Below are positions 1-8,648 of a stretch of 64,000 nt of DNA, one piece after another. Every line of letters starts with the position of its first letter. The first letter of the stretch is position 1. The stretch is from Flavivirga amylovorans. Its GTDB lineage: Bacteria; Bacteroidota; Bacteroidia; Flavobacteriales; Flavobacteriaceae. The stretch is from NCBI RefSeq assembly GCF_030540875.1, contig NZ_JAUOEM010000001.1, positions 744,001 through 808,000 of the forward strand, given 5' to 3'. Both the position numbers and the translations under genes were made by a program. The notes below the pieces were generated by a model. The model searched no databases. It saw nothing but the letters and a program-made list of their open reading frames with translations, and was not told the origin of the DNA.

Positions 1-284
1 GATGTTGCTGTATGATTATTAAAATATTGCTCAACTACAATTTTGCCATCATGCAGGATTATAAAGCTCTTTGTGTTTTTATCTTCTAAATAGTCCAATA
101 GAGGTTGTAAAGCAGAGTCATTCCATTCTAAATCTGCAAAGGATTTGGTTTCCCAGATATCAGAATCTATAGGAGGAAAATAAAGAATATTATTTATAGG
201 TTCTGGAGATGTTGGGGAGTCGTCTTTCGAGCAACTAAATAAAACCATCAAGATAAATAATGGGATGCAGGTCATGTTTTTCAT
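1..284 (-). CDS. Serine hydrolase lipoprotein (beta-lactamase class C-like), 5' part only
   Basis: The first 94 residues of a minus-strand gene are in the window and the rest lies before base 1. The protein opens with a lipoprotein signal peptide ending in a lipobox (L-F-S-C, Cys18) followed by S-K-D-D, so it should be a surface or periplasmic lipoprotein. Residues about 50-90 (LEWNDSALQPLLDYL, then SFIILHDGKIVVEQYF) match the start of the beta-lactamase/penicillin-binding-protein class C fold, where a strand pair precedes the catalytic SxxK motif. That SxxK lies beyond the window edge, so activity cannot be checked. Family assignment is from memory of this N-terminal pattern. It is divergent from rimO. 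Confidence 0.6.
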   Translation of the reverse strand, partial: MKNMTCIPLFILMVLFSCSKDDSPTSPEPINNILYFPPIDSDIWETKSFADLEWNDSALQPLLDYLEDKNTKSFIILHDGKIVVEQYFNNHTAT

Positions 285-340
285 AGCTGTAGGTTTAATA
301 ATTAAGACCTCTAAATATATAAAAGGTTTAATTAAGGTTG

Positions 341-348
341 TATCTTTG
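341..348 (+). promoter_or_regulatory. Bacteroidota -7 box TATCTTTG upstream of rimO
   Basis: TATCTTTG matches the Bacteroidota -7 consensus TAnnTTTG. No exact TTTG -33 element is present; TTTA at 327-330 is the nearest candidate. Transcription would start around 355 and give a leader of about 50 nt containing a short hairpin. Confidence 0.55.
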
Positions 349-383
349 CGCCCTGAATTGATTACCGTTATTAATTAAAAAGA

Positions 384-401
384 TTTCCACATGCGTGGAA
401 A
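384..401 (+). other. Perfect hairpin in the rimO leader
   Basis: TTTCCAC (384-390) and GTGGAAA (395-401) are perfect complements around the 4-nt loop ATGC. The stem ends 6 nt before the rimO start codon. It could shade the translation start. The loop ATG also opens a 16-codon reading frame that overlaps the start of rimO in another frame. Confidence 0.4.
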
Positions 402-407
402 AATAGT

Positions 408-1712
408 ATGCGCACAAAAACTCTTAAGAAAAACAAGATAAATGTTGTAACTCTTGGTTGTAGTAAAAATGTTTACGACAGTGAAGTGTTGATGGGGCAG
501 CTTAAAGCTAGTGGCAAAGATGTTGTTCATGAAGAAGAAGGAAATATTGTAGTTATTAATACTTGTGGATTTATTAATAATGCAAAAGAAGAAAGTGTGA
601 ATACCATTTTAGAATTCATGCAAAAAAAGGAAGCGGGAGATGTTGATAAGGTATTCGTTACAGGCTGTTTAAGTGAACGTTATAAACCAGACCTACAAAA
701 AGAAATTCCAAATGTAGATGCATATTTTGGTACAACAGAATTGCCTCATTTACTTAAAGCTTTAGGAGCAGATTATAAGCATGAATTAATAGGGGAGCGT
801 TTAACAACAACACCTAAGAATTATGCTTACTTAAAGATTGCTGAAGGTTGTGACAGACCATGTAGTTTTTGTGCTATTCCTATCATGAGAGGAAAGCATA
901 GAAGTACGCCCATTGAGGAGATTGTTATTGAAGCTGAAAAATTAGCAGCCAATGGTGTTAAAGAACTTATTTTGATAGCTCAAGATTTAACCTATTACGG
1001 ATTAGATTTGTATAAAAAAAGAAACTTAGCTGAGCTATTGGAAGCTTTAGTGAAAGTGGATGGTGTAGAATGGATTCGTTTACATTATGCGTTTCCAACA
1101 GGTTTCCCGATGGATGTTTTAGATGTTATGAATCGAGAGCCAAAAGTTTGTAATTATTTAGATATTCCATTGCAACATATTTCTGATGCTATTTTAAAAA
1201 GCATGCGTCGTGGTACTACTAAAGAGAAAACAACCAAGTTGCTTAAAGACTTTAGAGCAGCTGTTCCAGATATGACCATCAGAACAACACTTATTGTAGG
1301 GTATCCTGGAGAAACGGAAGAAGATTTTCAAACATTAAAACAGTGGGTTACCGATATGCGTTTTGAGCGTTTAGGTTGTTTTACATATTCTCATGAAGAA
1401 AACACGCATGCGTACAATTTAGAAGATGATGTGCCAGAAGAGGTAAAGATTGATCGTGCTAACCAGATTATGGAGATACAATCACAGATTTCTTGGGAAC
1501 TCAATCAAGAAAAAATAGGAAAAACCTTTAAAGTGGTTATTGATAGGAAAGAAGGCAACTATTTTATAGGACGTACCGAATATGATTCACCAGATGTCGA
1601 TAATGAAGTATTAATTGATGCTACTAAAACATATTTAAAGACAGGAGAGTTTGCGACTGTGAAAATTATTGAAGCCGAAGATTTTGATTTATATGGAGAG
1701 GTTACTGTCTAA
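408..1712 (+). CDS. rimO: Ribosomal protein S12 methylthiotransferase RimO
   Basis: A radical-SAM methylthiotransferase that adds a methylthio group to a conserved aspartate of ribosomal protein uS12 in the cytoplasm. The 434 residues show the UPF0004 domain first, with three cluster-binding cysteines (Cys18 in LGCSKNVYDSE, Cys53, Cys87). The radical-SAM motif follows as Cys148-x3-Cys152-x2-Cys155 (GCDRPCSFC), then a C-terminal TRAM domain. The S-K-N-x-x-D-S-E signature separates RimO from MiaB. Length fits the family. The ATG at 408 lies just after a leader hairpin and puts the first cysteine at the usual place. It appears to be a single-gene unit with its own promoter. Confidence 0.95.
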   Translation: MRTKTLKKNKINVVTLGCSKNVYDSEVLMGQLKASGKDVVHEEEGNIVVINTCGFINNAKEESVNTILEFMQKKEAGDVDKVFVTGCLSERYKPDLQKEIPNVDAYFGTTELPHLLKALGADYKHELIGERLTTTPKNYAYLKIAEGCDRPCSFCAIPIMRGKHRSTPIEEIVIEAEKLAANGVKELILIAQDLTYYGLDLYKKRNLAELLEALVKVDGVEWIRLHYAFPTGFPMDVLDVMNREPKVCNYLDIPLQHISDAILKSMRRGTTKEKTTKLLKDFRAAVPDMTIRTTLIVGYPGETEEDFQTLKQWVTDMRFERLGCFTYSHEENTHAYNLEDDVPEEVKIDRANQIMEIQSQISWELNQEKIGKTFKVVIDRKEGNYFIGRTEYDSPDVDNEVLIDATKTYLKTGEFATVKIIEAEDFDLYGEVTV

Positions 1713-1854
1713 CAGTTTAAGTTTCTATACAATGACAATTATAAATATTCTCCCCGAAGTTTAACGGAAAGTCTCGTCATAATTATTTGTATTCTTAGTA
1801 TTACTTTGTTTTAAGTAAACTAATTAGTTACTATTTTTGAAGAAATACCTCTGT

Positions 1855-2544
1855 ATGTATTCAAATAATTTTTTAGATTTTTTAAATAGTATAAGTTCCA
1901 GTCCACTACGAGTACTAGATAGGTCTATCCCTAACTCAAAATATATACCTTTAGATTTATCAGAGTCTAACAAAGCTTTAAATAGTGTAGATGTCTCATC
2001 ATCTTCAAAATTGAGTGTGTATATTAATAACCATATTAAAGAACATGAAGCTTTAGTAGCGTATGGTGGATATTTAGAAGTTCGAAATATTTATAAGCGA
2101 AGCCCGCATTTTAACAATCAAGCTAAAGACGGACGTAATATTCATTTGGGATATGATTTGTGGTGTTATGCTAATACCCCAATCTATACACCTCTTGATG
2201 CTACGGTGCATAGTTTTAAGAATAACACGAATTATGGTGATTATGGTCCAACCATTATATTAAAACATACCATCAAAGACATTGCGTTTTACACACTTTA
2301 TGGGCATTTGAGTTTAGAATCAATAAAAAGTTTAAAGGTAGATCAAGTTTTTAGGCAAGGCGAACAAATCGCGACCCTGGGAGATTCTAATGTAAATGGA
2401 GATTACCCACCACATTTACATTTTCAGATTATAAGGGATTTACAAAATTATGCAGGGGATTATCCTGGAGTTTGTAGCGAAAAAGATTTAGAATTTTATA
2501 TTAAAAATTGCCCAGATCCTAATATTCTACTCATGCATATTTAG
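1855..2544 (+). CDS. M23-family (LytM-like) metallopeptidase domain protein without signal peptide
   Basis: The central region has the M23 zinc-site pattern: H-L-G-Y-D (HxxxD) and, near the end, P-P-H-L-H-F (HxH), with YGHLS between. M23 enzymes normally cut peptidoglycan cross-bridges or other secreted peptides. No signal peptide or membrane segment is visible here, so the protein seems cytoplasmic. From memory it resembles stand-alone M23 proteins of flavobacteria and the M23-like middle domain of some kinase/M23/aminotransferase fusions, which would suggest a non-wall substrate. The start is uncertain: a TTG at 1837 adds six residues (MKKYLC), while ATG 1855 gives MYSNNF. It follows rimO by over 100 nt. 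Confidence 0.75.
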   Translation: MYSNNFLDFLNSISSSPLRVLDRSIPNSKYIPLDLSESNKALNSVDVSSSSKLSVYINNHIKEHEALVAYGGYLEVRNIYKRSPHFNNQAKDGRNIHLGYDLWCYANTPIYTPLDATVHSFKNNTNYGDYGPTIILKHTIKDIAFYTLYGHLSLESIKSLKVDQVFRQGEQIATLGDSNVNGDYPPHLHFQIIRDLQNYAGDYPGVCSEKDLEFYIKNCPDPNILLMHI

Positions 2545-2782
2545 TATAAAGACTATTTGATGCTTTAAAATGAACTAAGAATCACTCATTGTGAAATTTT
2601 ATATTTTTAAATTGGATATTGCATACGCAAAAGCGTTTACTCAGGGTAAATAATATGAAATTATGTTTAGTTTACTATTAGACCAAATTGATTTAAGGGC
2701 TATTTGTTGTTTTTGCATGTTCAAAAAACTATTCAGAAGAAATTACAGTTTCAGATATATTTATTGCTATTAAAAAACAAAC
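2545..2782. other. Intergenic stretch without a recognisable gene
   Basis: Between the M23 gene and the hairpin downstream of glnK I see no open reading frame with protein-like composition and no RNA gene. The sequence is AT-rich. It separates converging transcripts. Confidence 0.5.
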
Positions 2783-2831
2783 AGCACGCCAGACCGATTC
2801 CCGGAGAATAGTGACCTATGAGTGGCGTGCT
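2783..2831 (-). terminator. Large stem-loop downstream of amtB-glnK; terminator or small structured RNA
   Basis: AGCACGCCA (2783-2791) and TGGCGTGCT (2823-2831) form a perfect 9-bp GC-rich stem around a 31-nt loop. Read on the minus strand, the loop holds a second small hairpin, ATTC/GAAT closing TCCGG. A T-rich run (GTTTGTTTTTTAAT) follows on that strand, as expected for a terminator of the glnK transcript. The large structured loop is unusual for a simple terminator, so a small RNA or regulatory element remains possible. Confidence 0.6.
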
Positions 2832-2851
2832 TAAATAAACATTGGATTAGA

Positions 2852-3193
2852 TTATATAATAGCTTCTTTACCTCGAGTTCTGGTTCTAATTCTTATAGCA
2901 TCTTGTACATCGTAAATAAATATCTTTCCATCTCCAACCTGCCCTTCAGAAGAGTTATCCAGTATTGTGTCAATACATTTGTCTAAGTTAGAATCACTAA
3001 CTATACACATAATCATAATTCGCGTATGCAAAATTATAGATTGTTCTGTCCCGCGATAACGCTCCGAATAACTTTTTTGCAATCCAGATCCTTTTACAGG
3101 AATTACAGTTAGACAGGGTATATCGGCCTCTTTCAATCCTTTTTGTACGGCTTTTAATTTTGATGGTCTTATTATGGCTTCTACTTTTTTCAT
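2852..3193 (-). CDS. glnK: PII nitrogen-regulatory protein (GlnK/GlnB type)
   Basis: A PII signal protein, normally a trimer that binds ATP/ADP and 2-oxoglutarate and controls its partner AmtB. The 113 residues show the usual start (KKVEAIIRPSKL), the ATP-site element VKGSGLQ with Gln39, and the C-terminal signature VGDGKIFIYDVQDAIRIRT. In the T-loop the uridylylated Tyr51 of proteobacterial PII is Gln51 (RGTEQS), so control by uridylylation at this residue is impossible. It lies 33 nt downstream of amtB on the same strand, the standard amtB-glnK pairing, so its likely role is gating ammonium uptake. Confidence 0.92.
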   Translation of the reverse strand: MKKVEAIIRPSKLKAVQKGLKEADIPCLTVIPVKGSGLQKSYSERYRGTEQSIILHTRIMIMCIVSDSNLDKCIDTILDNSSEGQVGDGKIFIYDVQDAIRIRTRTRGKEAII

Positions 3194-3226
3194 GAGACTA
3201 TGTTTAATGTTTTTATTAATGTTAGG

Positions 3227-4480
3227 TTATTCGAATGTTGTGTAAGCTTCTACACCAAATGATACAGCATCTATACCCGCAGTTTCTTCTATACGTGATA
3301 CTCGAATACCGATGGTTTTTTTCATGATTGTCATAATTATAAAAGTAATTAAAAAAGAAAAAGAACCAATAACTAATACACCTAGAGCTTGTGTTATTAG
3401 CAGATCACTTCCTCCACCAAAGAAAAGACCATTTTCTGAAGCAAATAGACCAACAGCTATGGTTCCAAATAATCCATTGACACCATGTACAGCTATAGCT
3501 CCTACAGGGTCGTCAATCTTAATTTTATCAAAAAATATAACGGCAACATCAACTATAACACCTGCGATTAATCCAATAATAATAGCTGAATTAGCATCTA
3601 CAACATTACATCCAGCAGTAATGGCAACAAGACCTGCTAATACACCATTAATTGTCATAGTAATATCAATTTGTCCGTATTTAAAATAGGTGTAAACCAT
3701 AGTGGAAATACCACCAGCTGCTGATGCTAAAAAGGTGTTAGTTACTACAGTACCTATGAGTTCCCAATTTCCTACAGCAGATAAAGTAGATCCTGGGTTA
3801 AAACCAAACCATCCAAACCATAGAATAAAACCTCCTACGGCAGCTAAAGGTAAATTATGTCCAGGAATAGGATTAAGTTCTCCATTTTTCTGATATTTAC
3901 CAATACGAGGTCCCAATGCAATAGCAGCAGCCAAAGCAGCAAAACCACCCATGGCATGCACCGCTGATGATCCGGCAAAATCATTAAACCCTCTTACAGC
4001 TAACCACCCATTTGGATTCCATACCCAATTTGCTACTAAAGGATACATAACTGCACAAAAGATGAATACAAACAAAGCATAACTCCAAACTTTCATACGT
4101 TCTGCAACAGCTCCAGAAACAATAGATATGGCAGCAATGGCAAATCCTAGTTGGATAAACCAGAATAATTTATTGGAAACAGTAAGACCTAGCCCTAAAT
4201 CATTGTTTGTAATACCAGTATCAAAAGCAAACCAACCATTAGAACTTCCATAAGCAATGCCAAATCCAACTAAATAAAAAGCAATACCGCCAAAAGTGAT
4301 ATCAATAATTACTTTTGCGATAATACTCATGGTATTTTTTGCTCTTACAAATCCAGCTTCTAATAACGCAAAACCACCTTCCATTAAGAATATAATAGCG
4401 GCACAAATGGCGACCCAAACTGTATCTATGGCATTAATAATTTCTGTTTGCTCAAGAGCAACTGTTGCTACTTCTTCCAT
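3227..4480 (-). CDS. amtB: Ammonium transporter Amt
   Basis: An inner-membrane ammonium channel of the Amt/Mep/Rh family: 417 residues, many hydrophobic segments consistent with eleven helices. The twin pore histidines are visible as His175 (SSAVHAMGGF) and His332 (AIAVHGVNGLFGT). The family signature DFAGSSAVHAMGG is intact. The N-terminus (MEEVATVALEQTEIINAIDTVW) looks extracytoplasmic and carries no long cleaved signal. The gene starts at ATG 4480 and is followed by glnK after 33 nt, so the two should be cotranscribed and coupled in function. Confidence 0.95.
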   Translation of the reverse strand: MEEVATVALEQTEIINAIDTVWVAICAAIIFLMEGGFALLEAGFVRAKNTMSIIAKVIIDITFGGIAFYLVGFGIAYGSSNGWFAFDTGITNNDLGLGLTVSNKLFWFIQLGFAIAAISIVSGAVAERMKVWSYALFVFIFCAVMYPLVANWVWNPNGWLAVRGFNDFAGSSAVHAMGGFAALAAAIALGPRIGKYQKNGELNPIPGHNLPLAAVGGFILWFGWFGFNPGSTLSAVGNWELIGTVVTNTFLASAAGGISTMVYTYFKYGQIDITMTINGVLAGLVAITAGCNVVDANSAIIIGLIAGVIVDVAVIFFDKIKIDDPVGAIAVHGVNGLFGTIAVGLFASENGLFFGGGSDLLITQALGVLVIGSFSFLITFIIMTIMKKTIGIRVSRIEETAGIDAVSFGVEAYTTFE

Positions 4481-4680
4481 TACTTATTTGTTTAGTTAAT
4501 TTTAAAATTTTTAGTATTTTTCTTTGTTTTTTTAACAAAAAAGGTGAAATATAGTAAATTAAGGTGGTTATTAATTTGGGATATAATAAAATATATTGCT
4601 TTTTGAAAAGCATTCATGTATTTGATTAAATCACAATATTTTTTGTTGAATAAGTTCAGTTTTACTGAAATTATTGCATT

Positions 4681-4712
4681 AAAAAAGACTGCCTTTTTTG
4701 GGCAGTCTCTTT
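4681..4712 (-). terminator. Rho-independent terminator of secA
   Basis: AGACTGCC (4686-4693) and GGCAGTCT (4701-4708) form an 8-bp stem with a 7-nt loop. On the minus strand it is followed by a run of six T, fitting termination of secA. A-rich and T-rich flanks on both sides make it possibly bidirectional. Confidence 0.85.
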
Positions 4713-4737
4713 TAAATTATATAAAGTTAAACAAGGA

Positions 4738-7700
4738 TTATTCTTCCACCAACACCCATTCACCTTTAGCGATTAATGGTTCGGCTTGTTTATACTTAAC
4801 AGTTTTGTTTTCGCCATTCATAACATGTTTGATGGTAACGCGATCGTTACGTCCTATTTTTGGCTTGTCTCGAACTACCGTTTCGACAACTTCTTGGCGT
4901 TGTGTATTACCAGCTGCTCTATTTTGTGCAGAACGTTCATCCAGATTAGGGATTTCGTCTTTTTGAGTATTTAATCTTTCTCGTTTACGAGTTCGTGCTT
5001 CTTGAATTGTGTTTTGAGTTTCTTGTGGCAACTCCCCTTTAAATAAGAATGAAATAACATCTTTATTTACTTGGTCTATCATTAGTTTAAACAATTCAAA
5101 CGACTCAAACTTATAGATAAGTAAGGGGTCTTTTTGTTCGTGTACTGCTAATTGCACAGATTGTTTTAACTCATCCATTTTACGTAAATGCGTTTTCCAG
5201 GCGTCATCTATAATGGCAAGTGTGATATTTTTCTCAAAATCAGTTATTAATTGCTTACCGTTGGTTTCGTAAGCTTTTTCAAGATCGGTAACAACGTTTA
5301 AACTTTTAATACCATCTGTAAATGGAACAACAATACGTTTAAATTTATCACGCTGTGTTTCATATACATTTTTTATTACAGGGAATGCAATGTCTGCATT
5401 GCGAGCCATTTTTTCTTTGTAATGCTTGAAAGCAGCTTTGTATATTTTAGATGTTATTTCTTGAGTGGAAAGGCTGCCAAACTCTCCTTCGGAAACTGGA
5501 GAATTCATTGAGAAATAACGAATTAATTCAAACTCGAAATTTTTAAAATCGTTAGCTCCTTTGTTTGTTTCTGCAATGCCTTCAGAAGTATCAAAAATCA
5601 TATTTGCTAAGTCTACACGAAGACGTTCTCCAAATAATGCATGGTAACGACGTTTATAAACTACTTCACGCTGAGCGTTCATGACATCATCATACTCTAA
5701 TAAGCGTTTACGAACACCAAATTGATTTTCTTCAACTTTTTTCTGAGCACGTTCAATGGATTTCGAGATCATAGAATGTTGAATCACTTCCCCTTCTTTC
5801 AGTCCCATTTTATCCATCATTTTCGCAATACGTTCGCTACCAAATAAGCGCATTAGGTTATCTTCTAGCGATACGTAAAATTGCGAACTTCCTGGATCTC
5901 CCTGACGACCTGCACGACCACGTAACTGTCTGTCTACACGACGTGAATCATGACGTTCGGTTCCAACTATGGCTAAACCACCTGCAGCTTTAACTTCGTC
6001 TGATAATTTAATATCTGTACCACGACCCGCCATATTGGTGGCGATAGTTACCTGTCCAGATTTACCAGCTTGATCAACAATATCCGCCTCTTTTTTATGT
6101 TGTTTAGCATTTAATACATTGTGCGATATTTTACGAATGCTTAACATTTTGCCAAGTAGCTCACTAATTTCCACAGAGGTTGTACCAATTAAAACTGGAC
6201 GACCTGCCTGAGATAGTTTGGTAACATCATCAATAACCGCATTATATTTTTCACGTTTTGTTTTGTAAACTAAATCTTCTTTATCGTCTCTGGCTATTGG
6301 TCTGTTAGTAGGAATTTCAACAACATCTAATTTATAGATTTCCCAGAATTCACCAGCTTCTGTAACAGCAGTACCCGTCATACCAGATAATTTTCGGTAC
6401 ATTCTAAAATAATTCTGAAGTGTTACAGTAGCGAAGGTTTGAGTGGCATCTTCAATTTTTACATTTTCTTTGGCTTCAATTGCTTGGTGTAACCCGTCAC
6501 TATAACGGCGACCATCCATAATACGACCCGTTTGTTCATCAACAATCATAACCTTATTCTCCATGACCACATATTGGGTGTCTTTTTCAAACAAAGCGTA
6601 TGCTTTTAAAAGCTGATTAAGTGTATGAATACGTTCTGATTTTACACCAAAATCTTTAAACAAGTCTTCTTTTAAATTTGCTTCTTCTTCAGCAGAAAGG
6701 TTTTGTTTTTCAATTTTAGCAATTTCAAGGCCTATTTCAGGTAAGATAAAAAAGTCTGGATTATCTTTTCCGGAGATATATTCGATCCCTTTATCGGTCA
6801 ATTCAATTTGATTGTTTTTTTCTTCAATAACATAGTACAATTCGGCATCAACCTTTGGCATTTCTCGGTTGTTGTCTTGCATGTAAAAGTTCTCAGTTTT
6901 TTGAAGTAGTTGTTTTACACCTTCTTCACTTAAAAACTTAATAAGTGCTTTGTTTTTTGGAATACCACGGTATGCTCTAAGCAGTTGAAAACCACCTTCT
7001 TTTGTGTCGCCGGCTTTGATTAATTTCTTTGCTTCTGCTAAAACACCTGTTAAATATTTACGTTGTACGCTTACAATATCGTCTACTTTAGGTTTTAACT
7101 CTGTAAATTCATGACGTTCACCCTGAGGTATTGGTCCAGAAATAATCAATGGTGTACGGGCATCATCTACTAAAACGGAATCTACCTCATCTACAATGGC
7201 ATAGTTATGTGGACGTTGTACTAAATCATCTGGTGAATGTGCCATATTATCACGTAAATAATCGAACCCAAATTCGTTATTGGTTCCATACGTAATATCT
7301 GCGTTGTAGGCTTTTCTACGCTCGTCAGAATTTGGTTGGTGATAATCAATACAATCAACGCTTAAACCATGAAACTCAAAAATTGGTGCCATCCATGCAC
7401 TATCACGTTTTGCTAAATAATCGTTTACCGTAACTAAGTGAACGCCATTTCCAGCAAGCGCATTTAAATATACAGGAAGTGTTGCTACTAATGTTTTACC
7501 TTCACCGGTTTGCATTTCTGCAATTTTACCTTGGTGCATGGCGATACCACCAATAAGTTGTACATCATAATGAATCATGTCCCAAGTGATGGGCTTTCCA
7601 GCAGCATCCCAAGAATTCGCCCAAATGGCTTTATCATTATCTAAAGTGATATACTCTTTTGTTCCAGATAATTCTCTATCGAACGTATTTGCAGTAACAG

Positions 7701-8088
7701 TAATATTTGTATTGTTTGCAAAACGTTTGGCTGTTTCTTTTACGACAGCAAAAGCTTCGGGCAAAATATCATTTAAAACTGCTTCAGATGCATTGTAAGC
7801 ATCATCTTTTAGCTTATCAATATCTTGATAAATATCTTCTCGTCTGTCTATGTCTTCGGTATTTTCTGCTTCTTCAAGAAGGTTTGCCATTTGCTCATTG
7901 ATACTTTTAGTAGCTTCGGCAATTTTTTCTTTAAATTCAACTGTTTTGTCACGTAATTCATCATGAGACAAGGCTTCTAAGGCTGCTTCAAAGGTTTTAA
8001 CTTGATTTACAATAGGGTAGATGGCTTTTACGTCTTGTTTGGACTTGTCGCCAACAAATACTTTTAGTACAGAATTTAAAAAACTCAT
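4738..8088 (-). CDS. secA: Preprotein translocase ATPase SecA
   Basis: The motor ATPase of the Sec pathway, which drives unfolded preproteins through SecYEG. At 1,116 residues it is longer than the E. coli protein (about 900), as is usual in Bacteroidota, with extra N-terminal and internal sequence. Visible motifs are Walker A QTGEGKT (about 193-199), the DEVD box followed by SVLVDDARTPLIISGP, and the second nucleotide-domain motif GRAGRQGDPGSSQF. The C-terminus ends GEWVLVEE and lacks the zinc-binding SecB-docking cysteines. It stands alone with a promoter at 8175-8182 and a terminator at 4681-4712. Confidence 0.97.
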   Translation of the reverse strand: MSFLNSVLKVFVGDKSKQDVKAIYPIVNQVKTFEAALEALSHDELRDKTVEFKEKIAEATKSINEQMANLLEEAENTEDIDRREDIYQDIDKLKDDAYNASEAVLNDILPEAFAVVKETAKRFANNTNITVTANTFDRELSGTKEYITLDNDKAIWANSWDAAGKPITWDMIHYDVQLIGGIAMHQGKIAEMQTGEGKTLVATLPVYLNALAGNGVHLVTVNDYLAKRDSAWMAPIFEFHGLSVDCIDYHQPNSDERRKAYNADITYGTNNEFGFDYLRDNMAHSPDDLVQRPHNYAIVDEVDSVLVDDARTPLIISGPIPQGERHEFTELKPKVDDIVSVQRKYLTGVLAEAKKLIKAGDTKEGGFQLLRAYRGIPKNKALIKFLSEEGVKQLLQKTENFYMQDNNREMPKVDAELYYVIEEKNNQIELTDKGIEYISGKDNPDFFILPEIGLEIAKIEKQNLSAEEEANLKEDLFKDFGVKSERIHTLNQLLKAYALFEKDTQYVVMENKVMIVDEQTGRIMDGRRYSDGLHQAIEAKENVKIEDATQTFATVTLQNYFRMYRKLSGMTGTAVTEAGEFWEIYKLDVVEIPTNRPIARDDKEDLVYKTKREKYNAVIDDVTKLSQAGRPVLIGTTSVEISELLGKMLSIRKISHNVLNAKQHKKEADIVDQAGKSGQVTIATNMAGRGTDIKLSDEVKAAGGLAIVGTERHDSRRVDRQLRGRAGRQGDPGSSQFYVSLEDNLMRLFGSERIAKMMDKMGLKEGEVIQHSMISKSIERAQKKVEENQFGVRKRLLEYDDVMNAQREVVYKRRYHALFGERLRVDLANMIFDTSEGIAETNKGANDFKNFEFELIRYFSMNSPVSEGEFGSLSTQEITSKIYKAAFKHYKEKMARNADIAFPVIKNVYETQRDKFKRIVVPFTDGIKSLNVVTDLEKAYETNGKQLITDFEKNITLAIIDDAWKTHLRKMDELKQSVQLAVHEQKDPLLIYKFESFELFKLMIDQVNKDVISFLFKGELPQETQNTIQEARTRKRERLNTQKDEIPNLDERSAQNRAAGNTQRQEVVETVVRDKPKIGRNDRVTIKHVMNGENKTVKYKQAEPLIAKGEWVLVEE

Positions 8089-8174
8089 GTTTTTATATTT
8101 TAATTTTTACTCAGATATTATTCTATGAGTAGTAATTTTTGTTATGTTTGACTTAATTGCTTTTGTAAAGCATT

Positions 8175-8182
8175 CAAAGATA
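8175..8182 (-). promoter_or_regulatory. -7 box TATCTTTG for secA
   Basis: On the minus strand 8182 to 8175 reads TATCTTTG, a good Bacteroidota -7 box, about 85 nt before the secA ATG. No clear TTTG -33 box was seen at the expected distance. The leader is AT-rich. Confidence 0.5.
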
Positions 8183-8213
8183 CATTTTGTTATGTTGTTT
8201 TATAAATATTAAG

Positions 8214-8244
8214 ACAAAAAAAAAGCCTCAAATCGAGACTTTTT
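8214..8244 (-). terminator. Rho-independent terminator of the DUF2795 gene
   Basis: On the minus strand AAGTCTC (8241-8235) pairs with GAGGCTT (8229-8223), with one G-U pair and a 5-nt loop, followed by a run of T. It lies 24 nt after the stop of the DUF2795 gene. Confidence 0.75.
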
Positions 8245-8267
8245 AACTATATCTTTATGCTTATTTA

Positions 8268-8489
8268 TTAATATTCATCCTCGTTCCAGAGGTAATCTTC
8301 ATCAGTTGGGTAATCAGACCAGATTTCTTCAATTGAATCGTATGAATCTCCTTCATCTTCTATTGATTGTAAATTTTCAACAACTTCTAACGGTGCACCC
8401 GTTCGAATAGCGTAATCTATCAATTCGTCTTTTGTTGCTGGCCAAGGCGCATCACTTAAATAAGATGCTAATTCTAATGTCCAATACAT
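8268..8489 (-). CDS. DUF2795 small acidic protein
   Basis: A 73-residue very acidic protein (C-terminus EEIWSDYPTDEDYLWNEDEY). Its N-terminal part, with SYLSDAPWPATKDELIDYAIRTG, matches the DUF2795 pattern of a small helical domain that I recognise from flavobacterial genomes. No function is established. A terminator lies directly after it and a -7 box (8513-8520) precedes it, so it is its own transcript between secA and the cobalamin adenosyltransferase gene. Confidence 0.8.
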   Translation of the reverse strand: MYWTLELASYLSDAPWPATKDELIDYAIRTGAPLEVVENLQSIEDEGDSYDSIEEIWSDYPTDEDYLWNEDEY

Positions 8490-8512
8490 TCTCTATTGTG
8501 TTTAATTTTTTG

Positions 8513-8520
8513 CAAAAATA
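8513..8520 (-). promoter_or_regulatory. -7 box TATTTTTG for the DUF2795 gene
   Basis: Minus strand 8520 to 8513 reads TATTTTTG, fitting TAnnTTTG, 23 nt before the ATG at 8489. A TTG lies about 22 nt further upstream. Confidence 0.45.
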
Positions 8521-8648
8521 ATTTTTTAGTTTAAACAGACAAGAAAAAAATGAATTATTTAATCATTAATTTTTAAGAACGTATCTTTTTTTAATCTAAA
8601 CAGGTGAAATTATTGTTGCTTTGTTAATATTATGCAAGCTATTTTTAT

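Noticed and set aside
2545-2851. Riboswitch near glnK
   Set aside because: The structured element is downstream of the gene on its own strand and I cannot match it to any known riboswitch consensus, so I list it as terminator or unknown RNA.
3312-3893. Open frames on the plus strand opposite amtB
   Set aside because: They lie fully inside amtB on the other strand, have composition typical of a reversed membrane-protein gene and no family features.
4616-4974. Open frames opposite the 3' end of secA
   Set aside because: They cross the secA terminator and coding region in antisense and show no protein-like conservation pattern that I can recognise.
4738-5040. SecA without the C-terminal zinc motif as an unusual protein
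   Set aside because: Lack of the SecB-docking zinc motif is, as far as I know, usual in Bacteroidota SecA, so it is not a finding.
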